DNA of 64,000 bases from Streptomyces iconiensis. GTDB lineage: Bacteria > Actinomycetota > Actinomycetes > Streptomycetales > Streptomycetaceae. Shown here in pieces: positions 30,831 through 38,913 of this stretch (its first letter is position 1; the number at the start of each line of letters is the position of its first letter). Position numbers and translations under genes: made by a program. A model generated the notes under the pieces. The model was not told the origin of the DNA. It ran no database searches and saw only the letters and a list, made by a program, of their open reading frames with translations. The stretch lies in NCBI RefSeq assembly GCF_028657195.3, contig NZ_JANCPR020000007.1:124001-188000 (forward strand), read 5' to 3'.

Positions 30831-30872
30831 GGGCGCGGGGAACCGCGCGCTCAACTACGACGTACCGGCAGT
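30831..30872. repeat. Dispersed Streptomyces intergenic repeat, copy 1
   Basis: GGGCGCGGGGAACCGCGC at 30831-30848 recurs exactly at 45312-45329. Sequences of this type are common between genes in Streptomyces genomes and can fold on themselves. It lies in the gap between the DUF4349 gene and a convergent hydrolase gene, and could act as a transcription end signal. Confidence 0.55.
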
Positions 30873-30947
30873 CCGTGAATGACGCCCGGGGCCGGCGCCG
30901 GCCTCTTGTCTCGGGCCCGAGCCGCAAAGTAACGGTCGAGCCCGTTG

Positions 30948-32174
30948 TCAGTCGATGGCCTGGTAGAGCGTGGTCCAGAAGTCGTTCATGGCACGCGGAG
31001 AATCCGGGGTGGACAGTCCGACCTGGGTGAGCAGGACTCCGGTGAGCTGGTTGGTCCTGTCCGCGTAGGTGGTGGTGCCGGTACCGCCGAACCAGCCGAA
31101 CTGGCCGATGGGCGCGTAGTCGCTGCGAGAGGTGCGCACCGACATCCCGAAGCCCCAGCCGCCGTTCGCCCCCTGGCCGGACGACAGGTGGGCGACGTTG
31201 CTGAACATGGCGTCCCGGGCGGCCAGTTGCTCGGGCGAGAGACGGTTGGTGGTCATCAGCTCGACGGCGGCCCTGGACAAGATCCGCTCACTCCCGTGCA
31301 TCCCGTGGCTCAGCAGCATCTGGAAGTAGGCGTGGTAGTCGTCGGCGGTGGAGACCAGCCCGCCGCCTGCGCCCTGGAACGCGGGAGGCACGCTGGACCT
31401 TCCCCCTGCCGCCTCGTCCCACACTGTGAACTCGCCGGTCTGCGGGTCGGGCCCGTACAGGGGCGGCAGTCGGTCGATCTTGTCGGCGGGCACGTGGAAG
31501 GCGGTGTCCTTCATCCCCAGCGGATCGAGGACGCGTGTCCGCAGGAACGTCTCCAACGACTGTCCCGTGACCCTGGAGACAAGCACACCGACCACCTCGT
31601 TGCTGAGGTCGTACTGCCACCGCACTCCGGGCTGGTACTGCAGCGGCAGCTCGCCGAGGCGGCGCATCCACTCGTCCGGGTCCGGCGCCGGCGCGGAGGC
31701 CACGCTGTGGTCGAGACGCTCGAAGGTCGCGGCCCTGATCGGGGAAGCCATCGACTCGAAGTCAACCCCGAGCCCGAACGTGGAGGTCAGCAGATCCCGT
31801 ACGGTGATCGGCCGGTGTGCGGGCACGGTGTCGTCCAGGGGTCCGTCGGGCCGCTTCAGCACCTGCCGGTCGGCGAGTTCGGGCAGCCATTGGTCCACGG
31901 TGTCGTCCAGCCGCAGCCGGCATTCGTCGAGCAGGATCATCGCCGCCGCCATCGTGACCGGCTTGGACATGGACGCCATCCGGAAGATCGTGTCCCGGCG
32001 CATCGGCGCGCCACCGTCATGGCGCATCGTCCCGATCGCTTCGATGTGCGTCGAGCCGCCGCGGCTGACGAGGGCGACAAGGCCGGGAATCTTCTTGGAC
32101 TCGATGTGCTGTGCCAGCACCTCGCGCAGCCGGCCCAGCCCTGCGTCGGAGAAGCCACTGTTGCCTGGTCCCAT
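30948..32174 (-). CDS. Serine hydrolase, class C beta-lactamase-like
   Basis: 408 residues from the ATG at 32174, preceded by AGGAGA. The frame is open upstream to 32444, but that part lacks family similarity and spans the MerR operator. Catalytic motifs: SMSK (SxxK), YDLSN (YxN) and GWFGGTGTT (third motif). No signal peptide. Members of this group include esterases such as EstB. It is divergent from a MerR regulator with a 19-bp palindrome between, so it is probably the regulator's target. It lies inside the cch cluster but has no iron box. Confidence 0.87.
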   Translation of the reverse strand: MGPGNSGFSDAGLGRLREVLAQHIESKKIPGLVALVSRGGSTHIEAIGTMRHDGGAPMRRDTIFRMASMSKPVTMAAAMILLDECRLRLDDTVDQWLPELADRQVLKRPDGPLDDTVPAHRPITVRDLLTSTFGLGVDFESMASPIRAATFERLDHSVASAPAPDPDEWMRRLGELPLQYQPGVRWQYDLSNEVVGVLVSRVTGQSLETFLRTRVLDPLGMKDTAFHVPADKIDRLPPLYGPDPQTGEFTVWDEAAGGRSSVPPAFQGAGGGLVSTADDYHAYFQMLLSHGMHGSERILSRAAVELMTTNRLSPEQLAARDAMFSNVAHLSSGQGANGGWGFGMSVRTSRSDYAPIGQFGWFGGTGTTTYADRTNQLTGVLLTQVGLSTPDSPRAMNDFWTTLYQAID

Positions 32175-32259
32175 GATGAATCTCCTGTTCACGGTGTGGT
32201 TCTCACGGCGGCCCCGGTGGCTGCCTGGCCCTTCGAACGGCCATGTGCAGAGCCTGCGG

Positions 32260-32278
32260 CCTTGACCCGAGGTCAAGG
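32260..32278. promoter_or_regulatory. MerR-type operator/promoter element
   Basis: CCTTGACCCGAGGTCAAGG is a perfect 7-5-7 inverted repeat that includes TTGACC, as in MerR-family promoters where the palindrome overlaps the -35 region. It lies between the divergent serine hydrolase and merR genes. Confidence 0.7.
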
Positions 32279-32466
32279 TCAACCCCCTGCGCCGATCAAG
32301 GGGTGACCGGCACCGATCGCAGGCGTCCCGGCCCCTCTTGGCGACAGGGGATGGGCCGGAACCGGTGCACGCTATCCTCACCCTGGTGATCACCCGGACT
32401 TCCCGGCCGTCACCCACACGGTGCGCGAGACCGCAGACGCGCACGACCCGGAGGTGCGCCGAGCCG

Positions 32467-33243
32467 ATGACAGACGGGCTGACGATCGGTCAGGCGGCGG
32501 CTTTCGTCGGTGTCACGATCAAAACCGTGCGGCACTATCACCGGCTCGGCCTGGTCGCCGAGCCGGAACGCGACGGCTCCGGCTACCGCCGGTACCGCTC
32601 GGACGAGCTGTACCGGCTGGTCCAGGTCCGGACCCTGGCCGCGGCAGGCGTGCCGCTGGCCGAGGTCGGTGACCTGCTCGACGCGGATCCCACGACGTTC
32701 GCCGCCACCTTGGACGACGTCCACGACCAACTCACCGAACGGATCGAAGACCTGACCGCGCGCCGCGACAGGCTGCACCGTCTCGACCATGGTGACCGCG
32801 CCCTGCTGCCCGACCGGGCCTGCGCGGTCCTGGAGCGGCTCGTCGAACTCGGCTTCGGTCCCGACTACGTGGCCGCTCAACGGGAGGCTCTGGTGCTGGC
32901 CCTGGCACTGGTCCCGGCGATCTTCGACAGCTTCCTGGCCCGGCTCGAACACTCCCTGGACGACCCCGAGTCCGTCGAGCTGACCAAGCGCGGTTGGGAC
33001 GCGAGGACCTGGGATCCTGACGACCCGCGGATCGAGGAGTTGGCGTCCACGCTGGCCGACAAACTGCTGACCCAACGGGCGCTGCTGGCGATGCCGACCG
33101 GGTTTGAGGACCAGTCCGACGCCGCCTCCCGGTACGCGATGGTCAACCACCACCGGGAAGACCGGTCACCGTCCATCGCCCGGTTGAACACGCTGGTCGA
33201 GGCGAACCTGCGCGCGGCCGGCGTCACCGTTCCGAGCCAGTGA
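32467..33243 (+). CDS. MerR-family transcriptional regulator
   Basis: 258 residues from the ATG at 32467. Residues 1-72 are a MerR winged helix: LTIGQAAAFVGVTIKTVRHYHRLGL, then SGYRRYRSDEL (each part shorter in the protein core), followed by the dimerisation coiled coil (DDVHDQLTERIEDLTARRDRL). The C-terminal 150 residues are helical without metal-binding Cys pairs, so an organic ligand is more likely than a metal. It should regulate itself and the divergent hydrolase via 32260-32278. Confidence 0.88.
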   Translation: MTDGLTIGQAAAFVGVTIKTVRHYHRLGLVAEPERDGSGYRRYRSDELYRLVQVRTLAAAGVPLAEVGDLLDADPTTFAATLDDVHDQLTERIEDLTARRDRLHRLDHGDRALLPDRACAVLERLVELGFGPDYVAAQREALVLALALVPAIFDSFLARLEHSLDDPESVELTKRGWDARTWDPDDPRIEELASTLADKLLTQRALLAMPTGFEDQSDAASRYAMVNHHREDRSPSIARLNTLVEANLRAAGVTVPSQ

Positions 33244-33415
33244 CGGACGCCCAGCGGACCCGGCACTGCGGCGAGACGCCCGCCTCGCCCCGCCGTCGAC
33301 GCTCCGTCAGCCACCCACCAGGGCAGATCGAGGCTTGACGCCGGTTTCCGCTCCGATGTTCGTTCCGATGTTCCTCAACCCCCGGGACAGCGGGAAGCGA
33401 GGCGGGGCGGAGGCC

Positions 33416-34528
33416 CTACCGGAGTGTCCAGGCGATGTCCCGCAGCAACGCGTGCCGCCAGCCCGCCCGGTCGTGGCCCGAAGCCGACCGGGAGACCCGC
33501 ACGGTCGCCCCGGCCCGCGCGGTCAGGCTCTCGGTCAGCGCGCAGTGCGGAAGCATGCGCGCCTCGTGCTCTCCCACGTCGAACGCGGCCCGTAGACCGG
33601 ACAGATCGGGGCGCTCCCGCAGGCGCGCGGCGAGGGCGCCGCCGACCGGGCCCGCCAGGGGATCGGCCAGTTCCGCGGCCTCGGGCGACCACCAGAAGGA
33701 CGGTGACTGGCAGGCGATACGGGAGACCAGGTCGGGGAACTCCAGCGCCGCGTACATCGTGCTCAGCCCGCCGAGGCTCTGCCCGGCGACCACCAGGCGT
33801 TCCCGGTCGGCGGGAATGCCGGATTCCGCCACCAGCGGCAGCAGTTCGTCCCTGACCGCCTCCCACAGCGCGGGCCCGCACCCGAACTCGGCCTCCCTGT
33901 CCCTGACCGGGAGGAAGACGAGGGTGACGGGCGGCATGTCGCCAGCGTCGACGGCCGAGTCGAACGCGGTCATGGCCGGATGCAGATAGAGCCAGTCGTC
34001 CCCGTCGAGCAGCAGGACGACCGGTCCTCCGCCGCCCGCCGGGTGTACGCGCACGGTGCGCCGGCCGCCGAGCCGTTCGCTGGTCCAGCGGAGTCGGGTG
34101 CGGGGGAGGGGCAGGACGTCAGCGGCCCCGAGCACCGGCCAGTGCGGCTGGTCCGGTGCGTCCGGGGTCGCGGCGAGGGACCGGTCACCGCCGGCGCCGA
34201 CCGGGTTGAACGGGTCGGCATGCGCGCCGTCGTCCGTCAGGAACCGGTAGGTCACCCGCAGCCGCGCGGGCATCGGCAGTTCGGCGTACCAGCAGTCCGT
34301 ATCGCCCCACCGGGCCATGGACACCGTCTCCGACCAGCTCTCGAAGGCGATGTCAGCCGGGGACCCGCGCCACAGGAACAAGGTCACCCAGCCGCCGCCC
34401 TCCGCCGGGACCGAAACCGGGGCGCGCGCCGCCGCCCAGAACGCGTCGGTGCCGGGCCTGCCGTGCAGCCCGAACCCGGCGAAGGCGTTCTCACCGTCGG
34501 CCGCACGGCCGGAGTCGGGGCCCGTCAT
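33416..34528 (-). CDS. cchJ: Siderophore esterase, enterochelin esterase (Fes) family
   Basis: 370 residues from the ATG at 34528. N-terminal Fes-type domain (VTLFLWRGSPADIAFES..., CWYAELPMPARLRVTYRF) and a C-terminal alpha/beta hydrolase with nucleophile Ser251 in GQSLGG, an Asp in DVGEHE and a His in SGHDRAGW. No signal peptide. In coelichelin clusters this esterase is proposed to release the peptide from the thioesterase-less NRPS or to act on the ferri-siderophore; the sequence does not decide between them. The start overlaps the stop of a 31-codon leader (ATGA) that has a strong ribosome site. An iron box lies further upstream. Confidence 0.88.
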   Translation of the reverse strand: MTGPDSGRAADGENAFAGFGLHGRPGTDAFWAAARAPVSVPAEGGGWVTLFLWRGSPADIAFESWSETVSMARWGDTDCWYAELPMPARLRVTYRFLTDDGAHADPFNPVGAGGDRSLAATPDAPDQPHWPVLGAADVLPLPRTRLRWTSERLGGRRTVRVHPAGGGGPVVLLLDGDDWLYLHPAMTAFDSAVDAGDMPPVTLVFLPVRDREAEFGCGPALWEAVRDELLPLVAESGIPADRERLVVAGQSLGGLSTMYAALEFPDLVSRIACQSPSFWWSPEAAELADPLAGPVGGALAARLRERPDLSGLRAAFDVGEHEARMLPHCALTESLTARAGATVRVSRSASGHDRAGWRHALLRDIAWTLR

Positions 34529-34620
34529 GTCCGGCAGCTGAGGTGGTCGCCCTCGGTGCGGAGAAGTCCACGTGCGGTCAAGTCCCCGCCGGGGCGGGCC
34601 CGTTCGGTCACCGGACGCAT
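34525..34620 (-). CDS. 31-residue leader peptide coupled to cchJ
   Basis: An ATG at 34620 sits six bases after AAGGAG, an excellent ribosome site. The frame encodes 31 residues (MRPVTERARPGG...HLSCRT) and its TGA overlaps the cchJ ATG as ATGA. The cchJ ATG itself has no good ribosome site. I infer translational coupling; alternatively the true cchJ start is elsewhere in its longer open frame. Confidence 0.45.
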   Translation of the reverse strand: MRPVTERARPGGDLTARGLLRTEGDHLSCRT

Positions 34621-34668
34621 CAACGGCTCCTTGTGGGAGGGGAGGGGGAGAGCTAAGCTCGCCCACGA

Positions 34669-34687
34669 TTAAGTGAGCCTAACCTAA
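34669..34687. promoter_or_regulatory. Iron box between cchJ and cchK
   Basis: TTAAGTGAGCCTAACCTAA matches the DmdR/IdeR consensus (reverse orientation TTAGGTTAGGCTCACTTAA) with one or two mismatches. It can control both divergent genes. Confidence 0.9.
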
Positions 34688-34931
34688 GTAGCATCCCGCC
34701 TTCCATCCCCGAACCCCTCCGAACCCCGCCCTCCGACCCCCCGTCCTCCGAACTCTTCCTTCCGAACCCTCCGTCCCGACGACCCCGAAGACACTGGCGA
34801 TCCCGAGGCCCTCGACGCACGCGCTCGACGCGGCTACGCGGCCACGCGGCCGTCACCGGCTCCCGTCGGTCACCGCCGGTCACCGCCGGTCACCGTCGGC
34901 TCCCGTTTCGCCCCCGAGGAGGCACTGACAC

Positions 34932-35144
34932 ATGAGCGTCAACCCGTTCGACGACCCCGACGGCCGGTTCCTGGTCCTGGTGAACGACGAGGGGCAGCAC
35001 TCGCTGTGGCCGTCCTTCGCCGAGGTGCCCGGAGGGTGGACGGTCGTCTTCGAGGAGAACACCCGGGACGCGTGCCTGGAGTTCGTCGAGACCCACTGGA
35101 CCGACCTGCGCCCACGGTCCCTCGCCGCGTCCACGGACCTCTGA
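34932..35144 (+). CDS. cchK: MbtH-like NRPS accessory protein
   Basis: 70 residues, full length for the family. The signature [16 protein letters not shown] and ETHWTDLRP is present, with conserved Trp26, Trp36 and Trp56. MbtH proteins bind A domains and stabilise or activate them; this one should serve CchH. GAGGAGG lies about ten bases before the ATG. The 240-base region between the iron box and the gene holds CTCCGAACCC-like and GGTCACCGCC-like degenerate repeats. It starts an apparent two-gene unit with the amidohydrolase. Confidence 0.95.
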   Translation: MSVNPFDDPDGRFLVLVNDEGQHSLWPSFAEVPGGWTVVFEENTRDACLEFVETHWTDLRPRSLAASTDL

Positions 35145-35153
35145 CCGCAGCGC

Positions 35154-35193
35154 GGAGGAGCAGAGGAGCGGAGGAGCGGAGGAGCGGAGGAGC
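35154..35193 (+). repeat. Five tandem copies of GGAGGAGC before an amidohydrolase gene
   Basis: Five 8-bp units (the second is AGAGGAGC) end eight bases before the ATG at 35201. Each unit contains a Shine-Dalgarno-like GGAGG, so the array is an amplified ribosome-binding sequence. Confidence 0.9.
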
Positions 35194-35200
35194 ACCGCTG

Positions 35201-36778
35201 ATGCTCAGCACCAGACTGACCAACGCGCGCTTCCTCACCATGGATCAGGACCGTCCCGTCGCCCATGAACTCGGCATCTGGCGGGGCCGGATCGTGGGCC
35301 TCGACGAGGCGGTGACCTCTCTGCCGGCGCGCGAGGTGATCGACCTGCGGGGCGCCACCGTGCTGCCGGGGTTCGTCGACGCGCATGTGCACCTGGCCTG
35401 GACCGGGTTCAGGGAGGACACCCCGAGCATCGCGGGCCGTACCCGGATCGACGACGTGCTCGCAGCTGTGGAGGAAGCCGTTGCCCGGAAGGCCACGCCC
35501 GGCGCCTGGGTGAGCGTCGTCGGCTACGACCAGCGTGCACTGGGCCGCCATCTGACCGCCGCCGAACTGGACAAGGTCAGCCACGGGCACAAGCTCTTCC
35601 TGCTGCACGACTCCGGGCACGGCTGCGTCGTCAACACCGCCGTTCTCGACCTGCTGCCCGCCGACGTCCCGCAGGAGAACGGCTTTCTCGCCGAGGGCGC
35701 CATGGGCGCGGCGCGCGCACTGCGCCTGCCGCACTCCCAGCGGGAACTGGCCGAGGCGATCGGGCGTGCGGCGCGCACCTGTCTTGCCGAAGGCGTCACC
35801 GCCTGCGCGGAGGCAGGCATCGGCGGTGCCCTGCTCGGCCACAGCCCTGTCGAACTGGGCGCCTACCAACTCGCCCGCGAACAGGGCGGGTTGCCGCTCC
35901 GCGTGCAGCTCATGGTGTCCGCCGACCGGCTGCACCCGGTGGCAGCGCACGAGGACGACGGCCTGCCCCGGGCCCTCGACCTCGGGCTGCGCACCGGGTT
36001 CGGCGACGACCACCTCTCCGTGGGCGCGCTGAAGATCTTCATGGACGGCGGCATGATGGCCAGGACGGCCGCACTCAGCGTGCCGTACGAAGGGCTGGAC
36101 CACAGCGGCCAGTTGCAGGACGACCCCGAGGTGCTGGCCGACACGATCGTGGACGGCCACCTCGCGGGGTGGCAGCTCGCGATCCACGCGATCGGCGACC
36201 GTGCGGCCGACATCGCCCTGGACGCGCTGGAACGGGCCCAGCGGCTGCTGCCCCGCCCCCGCGCCAGGCACCGCATCGAACACGCCGGCCTGATACGCCC
36301 CGACCAGCTCCCACGCTTCGCGCGACTCGGCGTCAGCGCTGTCGTACAGCCCAATTTCCTGCGGTACTTCGGCGACGACTACGCGGCGGTCATGGGCGCC
36401 GAACGGGCACCGTGGCTCTACCGCGGCAGGGCGTTCCTGGACCACGGCATCCCTCTCGTCGGCAGCTCCGACCGCCCCGTCACCGACGGATCACCGCTGC
36501 GGGCCATCCAGTTCATGGTCGAGCGTGCCTCGGAGCGCGGCCAGGTGATCGGCCCGGAGGAGGGCATCACCGTCGATGAGGCCCTGCACGCCTACACGGT
36601 CGCGGGCGCCTTCGCCTGCCACCGGGAGGACAGCCTGGGAAGCCTCACCCCCGGCAAGCTCGCCGACCTGGTCGTACTCGGCGACGACCCCCGCAGCGTC
36701 GACACCTCGCGCATCGGGGACATCGAGGTGGTGGCGACGTACGTCGACGGCCGCGAGACCGGCACGGTGGCGCCGTGA
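35201..36778 (+). CDS. Amidohydrolase family 3 (YtcJ-like) metal-dependent hydrolase
   Basis: 525 residues from the ATG at 35201. The metal motif LPGFVDAHVHLAW, the later LHDSGHGC, KIFMDGGMMA, AIHAIGDRAAD, HRIEHAGLI and the C-terminal SSDRPVTDGSPL are typical of the YtcJ/NfdA branch, which hydrolyses amides or formamides with a mononuclear or binuclear metal. No signal peptide. It lies 56 bases after cchK on the same strand and probably shares its iron-regulated transcript. NfdA-like enzymes remove N-formyl groups, so an action on formyl-hydroxyornithine is conceivable, but that is inference. The downstream remnant starts with a GTGA overlap. Confidence 0.85.
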   Translation: MLSTRLTNARFLTMDQDRPVAHELGIWRGRIVGLDEAVTSLPAREVIDLRGATVLPGFVDAHVHLAWTGFREDTPSIAGRTRIDDVLAAVEEAVARKATPGAWVSVVGYDQRALGRHLTAAELDKVSHGHKLFLLHDSGHGCVVNTAVLDLLPADVPQENGFLAEGAMGAARALRLPHSQRELAEAIGRAARTCLAEGVTACAEAGIGGALLGHSPVELGAYQLAREQGGLPLRVQLMVSADRLHPVAAHEDDGLPRALDLGLRTGFGDDHLSVGALKIFMDGGMMARTAALSVPYEGLDHSGQLQDDPEVLADTIVDGHLAGWQLAIHAIGDRAADIALDALERAQRLLPRPRARHRIEHAGLIRPDQLPRFARLGVSAVVQPNFLRYFGDDYAAVMGAERAPWLYRGRAFLDHGIPLVGSSDRPVTDGSPLRAIQFMVERASERGQVIGPEEGITVDEALHAYTVAGAFACHREDSLGSLTPGKLADLVVLGDDPRSVDTSRIGDIEVVATYVDGRETGTVAP

Positions 36779-37095
36779 GCCGGCCGGAGGGGAGGACGGC
36801 GGAAGCCGAGGCGTACGCGCACCTCCGGTAGGGCGCCGCGCACCTCACGGACGGCGAACCGCACCCCGGAGGAGACTCCCCGCACCTCGGGGAGGACCCG
36901 CACCGCTGGGTCATCTGGAACACGGACGAGGAGCCCCTCGTCTTCGACCGGGCAACCAACTGCCCCGTGCACATCGGTGACGAGACCGTCCTGCGCGAGG
37001 TCCTGCGCAGGATGCGCGCGCCGCGCGTCCGTACCCGAGAGCGACGACTACCCGGGCCGCCCGTGCGCGTGAGCGGGCGCCGCCCGTGCGCATAG
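36775..37095 (+). pseudogene. Small ORF interrupted by an in-frame TAG
   Basis: A GTG overlapping the amidohydrolase stop (GTGA) opens a frame that meets TAG at 36829-36831. The same frame then continues open for 88 codons to 37095. The continuation looks protein-like (HRWVIWNTDEEPLVFD, then GDETVLREVLRRMR). I do not recognise the family. It is most simply a gene broken by an amber codon. The coupled start suggests it was once the last gene of the cchK-amidohydrolase unit. Confidence 0.45.
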
Positions 37096-37143
37096 GAGTC
37101 CAGCCCGTGCGCGTAGGAGTCCGGGGGCGGTCAACCGGGGCGG

Positions 37144-37992
37144 TCAGCCCTCTTTCTCCGTCAGACCCACATACATCGTGCGGTGCAGCGCGGTGACGTG
37201 ATCGTGCAGGAGGCGGGCCGCGAGGGCAGGGTCGCGGGCGGCGAGCGCGTCGCGGATGTGCCGGTGCTCGCGGTTGCTCTCACACAGGTAACTCATCGGG
37301 TACGGCAGGAAGTACAGATACAGCTCCCTGGTGACACGGCGGTACAGCTCCAGGGCCGACGGCTGCCCCGCTCCGTGTGCGATGCCGAGGTGGAAGCTTT
37401 CGTCGGCCGCGCGGAAGTCGGCCCAGGTGCCGGCCGCTTCCATGGCCGCGAGGCAGTCGTCCAGCGCCGCGAGACCGGCCTGGTCGAGGCGCGCGGCGGC
37501 CAGGTGAGCGAAGCCGGTCTCCAGTACGGCCCGTTCGTCGACCAGCCGGTGCACGCGCTCGCTGTCCTTCGCGTACGCCTCGACCTGCGGGACCGTGTGG
37601 TGGCTTGGCCGCTCGGCGATGAACGTGCCGCCGCCGCGCCCCGGGCGGCGCGTGACGACGCCCTCGCGCTCCAGCGCGGTGAGCGCCCGCCGCACGGTGA
37701 TCTCGGCGACGCCCAGAGCCGCTGCCGTGTGCGGAACGTTCGGCAGCCGCTCGCCGGGGGCGAGCAGGCCGAGGTCGACGGCGAGCGAGATACGCGCGCG
37801 TACGGTGTCGACGGCGCTGGTACGGCGGATCGCGGCGAGCGCTGTACTGGTGAGCGCCGTACTGCTCACGGAAGCCTGCGCTGGAAGGGCTCGCGAGGCA
37901 CGGGCCTGCGAGGCACGGGCCTGCGAGGCAGGGGCCTGCGATGTACGGGCCTGCGCGGCAGGGGTCTGCGACGTACGGTCCTGGGACGCCAT
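37144..37992 (-). CDS. GntR/FadR-family transcriptional regulator
   Basis: 282 residues. Residues about 60-125 are the GntR winged helix (VRARISLAVDLGLLAPGERLPN, split: LGLLAPGERLPN and VAEITVRRALTALEREGVV). The remainder is an FCD helical ligand domain with metal-type ligands in DESFHLGIAHGAG and REHRHIRDALAARD. The first 55 residues are a repeat-rich Ala/Ser/Gln/Arg extension (QARASQARASRA) that other family members would not need; the real start may be internal. It is divergent from the nitrilase/permease pair, 120 bp apart, and probably regulates it. Confidence 0.88.
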   Translation of the reverse strand: MASQDRTSQTPAAQARTSQAPASQARASQARASRALPAQASVSSTALTSTALAAIRRTSAVDTVRARISLAVDLGLLAPGERLPNVPHTAAALGVAEITVRRALTALEREGVVTRRPGRGGGTFIAERPSHHTVPQVEAYAKDSERVHRLVDERAVLETGFAHLAAARLDQAGLAALDDCLAAMEAAGTWADFRAADESFHLGIAHGAGQPSALELYRRVTRELYLYFLPYPMSYLCESNREHRHIRDALAARDPALAARLLHDHVTALHRTMYVGLTEKEG

Positions 37993-38112
37993 CAGCCCAG
38001 GGTATGCGGCACGTTCGGCGGCCCCGAAGCCTTTACGTGCTCAAAGTGAGCATGTTTCTATGGCGGAACCGATGGCGGAGATCGACCGCTGACATCGCTT
38101 CGAGGACCGCGT

Positions 38113-38913
38113 ATGAAGATCGCCGGACTGCAGACCGCCGGGACACCCGGCGACGTGGACGCCAACCTCCACGAACTGGACGCGGCATGCCGCCAGGCCC
38201 GTGAGCAGGGGGCCGAACTGCTCATCACCACCGAGATGTTCGTCACCGGCTACGACATCGGTGACACCGTCCACGAGCTGGCCCGCCGCGATCTGCTCAC
38301 GCCTGCGCGTGACGTCGCCCGCAGGCACGGCATCGCACTCGTGCTCGGCATGCCAGAGCAGGCCGAAGGGACCTGCTACAACAGCGCGTTCCTCCTGGCG
38401 GCCGACGGCACGGTGCTCGGCCGCCATCGCAAGGTCCACCTCTTCAGCGACCTGGACAGCACCCGTTTCGCGGCGGGCGACCGGCTCACCGCGCCCATCT
38501 CCTACGGCGGACTCCGGATCGCCCTGCTGATCTGCTACGACGTGGAGTTCCCCGAGACCGTACGCGCCGCCGCGCTCGCCGGCGCCGATCTGATCGCGGT
38601 ACCGACGGCCCAGATGCAGCCGTACGAGTTCGTCGCCGACCACCTGCTGCGGGTGCGCGCCTGGGAGAACCAGGTCTATCTCGCCTACGTCAACCACGAC
38701 GGCGACGAGGGCTCCCTGCGCTACGTCGGACGCAGCTCGATCGTCGCCCCGTCCGGCGACGTGCTCGACCAGGCACGGCACGGAAACCGGCTGATCCTCG
38801 CCACCGTCGACCCGGAAGAAGTCAGCAAGGCCCGCGCGGCCAACCCGTATCTGACCGACCGCAGGCCGGGGTTGTACGGGCACACTCCAGCAACCGAGGA
38901 CCGCCCATGCTGA
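38113..38913 (+). CDS. Nitrilase-superfamily carbon-nitrogen hydrolase
   Basis: 266 residues. The catalytic triad Glu41 (TTEMFVTGY), Lys107 (HRKVHLF) and Cys141 (ICYDVEFPE) is intact. Family members hydrolyse amides, carbamoyl amino acids or omega-amidic acids. No signal peptide; cytoplasmic. The stop overlaps the start of the permease gene by seven bases, so the two are a translationally coupled pair that imports and hydrolyses a nitrogenous substrate. Regulation by the divergent GntR protein is likely. The substrate cannot be told from sequence. Confidence 0.9.
   Translation: MKIAGLQTAGTPGDVDANLHELDAACRQAREQGAELLITTEMFVTGYDIGDTVHELARRDLLTPARDVARRHGIALVLGMPEQAEGTCYNSAFLLAADGTVLGRHRKVHLFSDLDSTRFAAGDRLTAPISYGGLRIALLICYDVEFPETVRAAALAGADLIAVPTAQMQPYEFVADHLLRVRAWENQVYLAYVNHDGDEGSLRYVGRSSIVAPSGDVLDQARHGNRLILATVDPEEVSKARAANPYLTDRRPGLYGHTPATEDRPC

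Noticed and set aside
34529..34666. cchJ start at the GTG at 34666
   Set aside because: It would begin two bases from the iron box, leaving no room for promoter or ribosome site, and would add a Pro/Arg-rich stretch unlike the family.
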